Shown here one piece after another: positions 15,982-17,155 of a stretch of 17,155 bases of DNA (position 1 is the first letter of the stretch; each line of letters starts with the position of its first letter). The position numbers were made by a program, and so were the translations under genes. This DNA comes from Firmicutes bacterium UBA3910 (GTDB lineage: Bacteria; Bacillota; Limnochordia; Darwinibacteriales; Darwinibacteriaceae). The notes under the pieces were generated by a model. It had not been told where the DNA came from. It saw nothing but the letters and a program-made list of their open reading frames with translations, and did not search any database. The stretch is taken from NCBI GenBank assembly GCA_002391465.1, contig DGFC01000020.1, positions 1-17,155 of the forward strand, in the 5' to 3' direction.

Positions 15982-16917
15982 GTGTTTAACCCCTATGGAG
16001 ATGGGCCGGGCTTAAATCGCTTTCTCTTGGTATCAGTGCTTCTGCACGCACTGCTTTTTGTTGTGCTACCCAGCGTTGAGTCCGTGTTCGAGCCAAATCT
16101 GCCCAGCATGGCCGGGGGCGGAGTGGTTCAGATCATGCACGTGGAGAGTTCCGCAGTTGCCCGTCAGTCTCCTATCGTCGATCCCCAATCCCAGTTCACT
16201 ACGCCTAGGGTAACGGAACCGAGGCCTAGGCCTGAAGTGGAAGAGCCGGAGACTACGCCTGAGGAGGCAGTGGCATCTACCCAAGAACCTGAAGTGGAAG
16301 AGATAGAAGTCGAGGTGGGTGTTGAAAGGGGACAACCCGTATCGCCCGAACCTCCCACAGTACCTGAACCAACCGTAAGGGAAACCCCCAGCTCGGAAGA
16401 ACCGGGGGAACTTTTGACCAGCCCAGACGGGCCTGAAGTTGTAGTAGATACGGAAGAGTTGGAACCAGAGCCCTCTGAACAGGAGACCGAGCCAGGAGGC
16501 ATCAGTGGCTCTGGTACGGGTGCAGCAGGAGAAGATGATCAGGGTGGAGCCAGCGAATCGGGTGAAGGGGAAGCTGAATCAGCGCCGCCTATTCCAGCGC
16601 CTCCTGCCAGTGGAAACTCAATCTACCCAGGCGGTGGCGGACCCGTGTTTCCAAAAGATGCAGCCCACACCAGGCTTGAAGGATCGGTGGGTGTGATTGT
16701 TCATGTTTCTACCGATGGAAGACTCCTTGATTTCTTCATAGTGTTTCCCTCAGGCGATGCGTTTCTAGATGATTATGTGCGTAATTACATGGAAAGGGAT
16801 TGGCGTCCCATACCGTTAGAACTTGATTATTCCATGAATATGACCATTATTTTCCGTGATTTCAACACTCACATTGAGTATGGCGAAATTCAGTGGCTGA
16901 ATGTGAATGAACCGTAA
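15982..16917 (+). CDS. tonB: TonB-like energy transducer with long acidic linker
   Basis: 311 residues. A transmembrane anchor lies at about 14-30 and includes a His (LLHALLF), as in TonB proteins. A Pro/Glu-rich linker follows (about 60-220; residues 71-200 hold 37 acidic and 5 basic residues), then a C-terminal TonB-type domain from about 215, with GSVGVIVHVSTDGRLLDFFIVFPSGD and a final DWRPIP-type block. The whole protein contains a single lysine (K225), unlike classical TonB linkers, which are Lys-Pro-rich. It would couple the ExbB-ExbD proton channel to outer-membrane transporters, which implies a second membrane. GTG 15982 is preceded by AAAGGAGAGAGG. Family membership rests on domain order and neighbours; the specific transporter is unknown. 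Confidence 0.85.
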   Translation: MFNPYGDGPGLNRFLLVSVLLHALLFVVLPSVESVFEPNLPSMAGGGVVQIMHVESSAVARQSPIVDPQSQFTTPRVTEPRPRPEVEEPETTPEEAVASTQEPEVEEIEVEVGVERGQPVSPEPPTVPEPTVRETPSSEEPGELLTSPDGPEVVVDTEELEPEPSEQETEPGGISGSGTGAAGEDDQGGASESGEGEAESAPPIPAPPASGNSIYPGGGGPVFPKDAAHTRLEGSVGVIVHVSTDGRLLDFFIVFPSGDAFLDDYVRNYMERDWRPIPLELDYSMNMTIIFRDFNTHIEYGEIQWLNVNEP

Positions 16918-16933
16918 AGGAGGGTGGAGACAA

Positions 16934-17136
16934 ATGCGAAGGCGAAGATCCTTGGCTGTGTTGACGATGTTTTTAATTGCATCAGTTCTGCTCACAGTTG
17001 GGGCGGAGGCTGCTAATATAGAGCTGCGGAACGAGTACATCCGCATTGTAGTAAACGACCGCGACACAGACAAGGGACGGTTTGCTGTTGGCACCACAGG
17101 GGGTGACCCGAACCGAGACACCGATCAGAACAAGCA
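16934..17136 (+). CDS. Secreted protein of unknown function, N-terminal fragment
   Basis: Begins at ATG 16934 with AGGAGGGTGGAGA as ribosome site, 16 bases after the tonB stop, so it belongs to the same operon. About 67 genuine residues are visible: an arginine-rich start (MRRRR), a hydrophobic core and an AEA-type cleavage site form a signal peptide (about 1-26), followed by an acidic, Gly/Asp-rich mature start (NEYIRIVVNDRDTDKGRFAV, then TTGGDPNRDTDQNK). No stop codon is reached because the genomic sequence ends at 17136; translation beyond that is sequencing adapter. I do not recognise the family. Its position suggests an envelope or exported partner of the TonB system, which is inference. 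Confidence 0.7.
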
Positions 17137-17155
17137 CTGTCTCTTATACACATCT
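17137..17155. other. Residual Nextera (Tn5 mosaic end) adapter sequence
   Basis: CTGTCTCTTATACACATCT is the exact 19-base Nextera/Tn5 mosaic-end adapter read-through sequence and occupies the very end of the window. It is a library artefact, not genomic DNA, and not evidence of a Tn5 insertion. The final in-frame residues it would encode (CLLYTS) should be discarded. Confidence 0.97.

Noticed and set aside
17137..17155. Tn5-type transposon end
   Set aside because: It is the exact 19-base library adapter at the sequence terminus, which is better explained as untrimmed Nextera sequence than as a natural insertion.

Overview
The window is a compact, wholly forward-strand stretch of chromosome from an anaerobic, endospore-forming member of the Firmicutes (Bacillota). 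The evidence for this is a complete dacF-spoIIAA-spoIIAB-sigF cluster, a spoIIM-xerD-deoB-pdp block as found in Bacillus and Clostridia, and an oxygen-sensitive 2-oxoacid:ferredoxin oxidoreductase next to a butyrate kinase. An ExbB-ExbD-TonB energy-transduction operon at the right end is not expected in a single-membrane Gram-positive. It suggests, by inference, a diderm (outer-membrane) spore former, as known in Negativicutes, Halanaerobiales and some Limnochordia-like lineages. GC content looks close to one half, and TTG/GTG starts are frequent.

Layout. (1) 1-3603: catabolic operon. It holds a butyrate kinase truncated by the left edge, then a four-subunit 2-oxoacid:ferredoxin oxidoreductase (delta, alpha, beta, gamma) with overlapping start and stop codons. 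Together they would oxidise a 2-oxoacid, probably branched-chain, to an acyl-CoA and turn the acyl-phosphate into a fatty acid plus ATP. The phosphotransacylase should lie just left of the window. (2) 3633-6497: a DUF3866 protein, an endonuclease Q-type PHP nuclease for deaminated DNA, and a histidine phosphatase. (3) 6551-10632: spoIIM (engulfment), xerD (chromosome dimer resolution), and deoB and pdp (nucleoside salvage). (4) 10678-13426: dacF and the sigma-F control locus, i.e. anti-anti-sigma, anti-sigma kinase and sigma-F. (5) 13442-14792: a second PHP phosphoesterase and a GNAT acetyltransferase, closed by a strong intrinsic terminator. (6) 14948 to the end: exbB, exbD, tonB and the start of a secreted protein.

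Most genes from 1 to about 13.4 kb are spaced by a few bases or overlap, so large polycistronic units are likely. The only convincing terminator is at 14791-14820; a weaker hairpin separates pdp from dacF. No gap between genes exceeds 300 bases. I see no tRNA, rRNA, CRISPR, insertion sequence or attachment site.

The last 19 bases (17137-17155) are exactly the Nextera (Tn5 mosaic end) sequencing adapter, so genuine genomic sequence ends at about 17136. I did not find a clearly new multi-gene system. The points most worth following are the TonB operon in a spore former, its nearly lysine-free acidic TonB, and the EndoQ-type gene beside sporulation genes.
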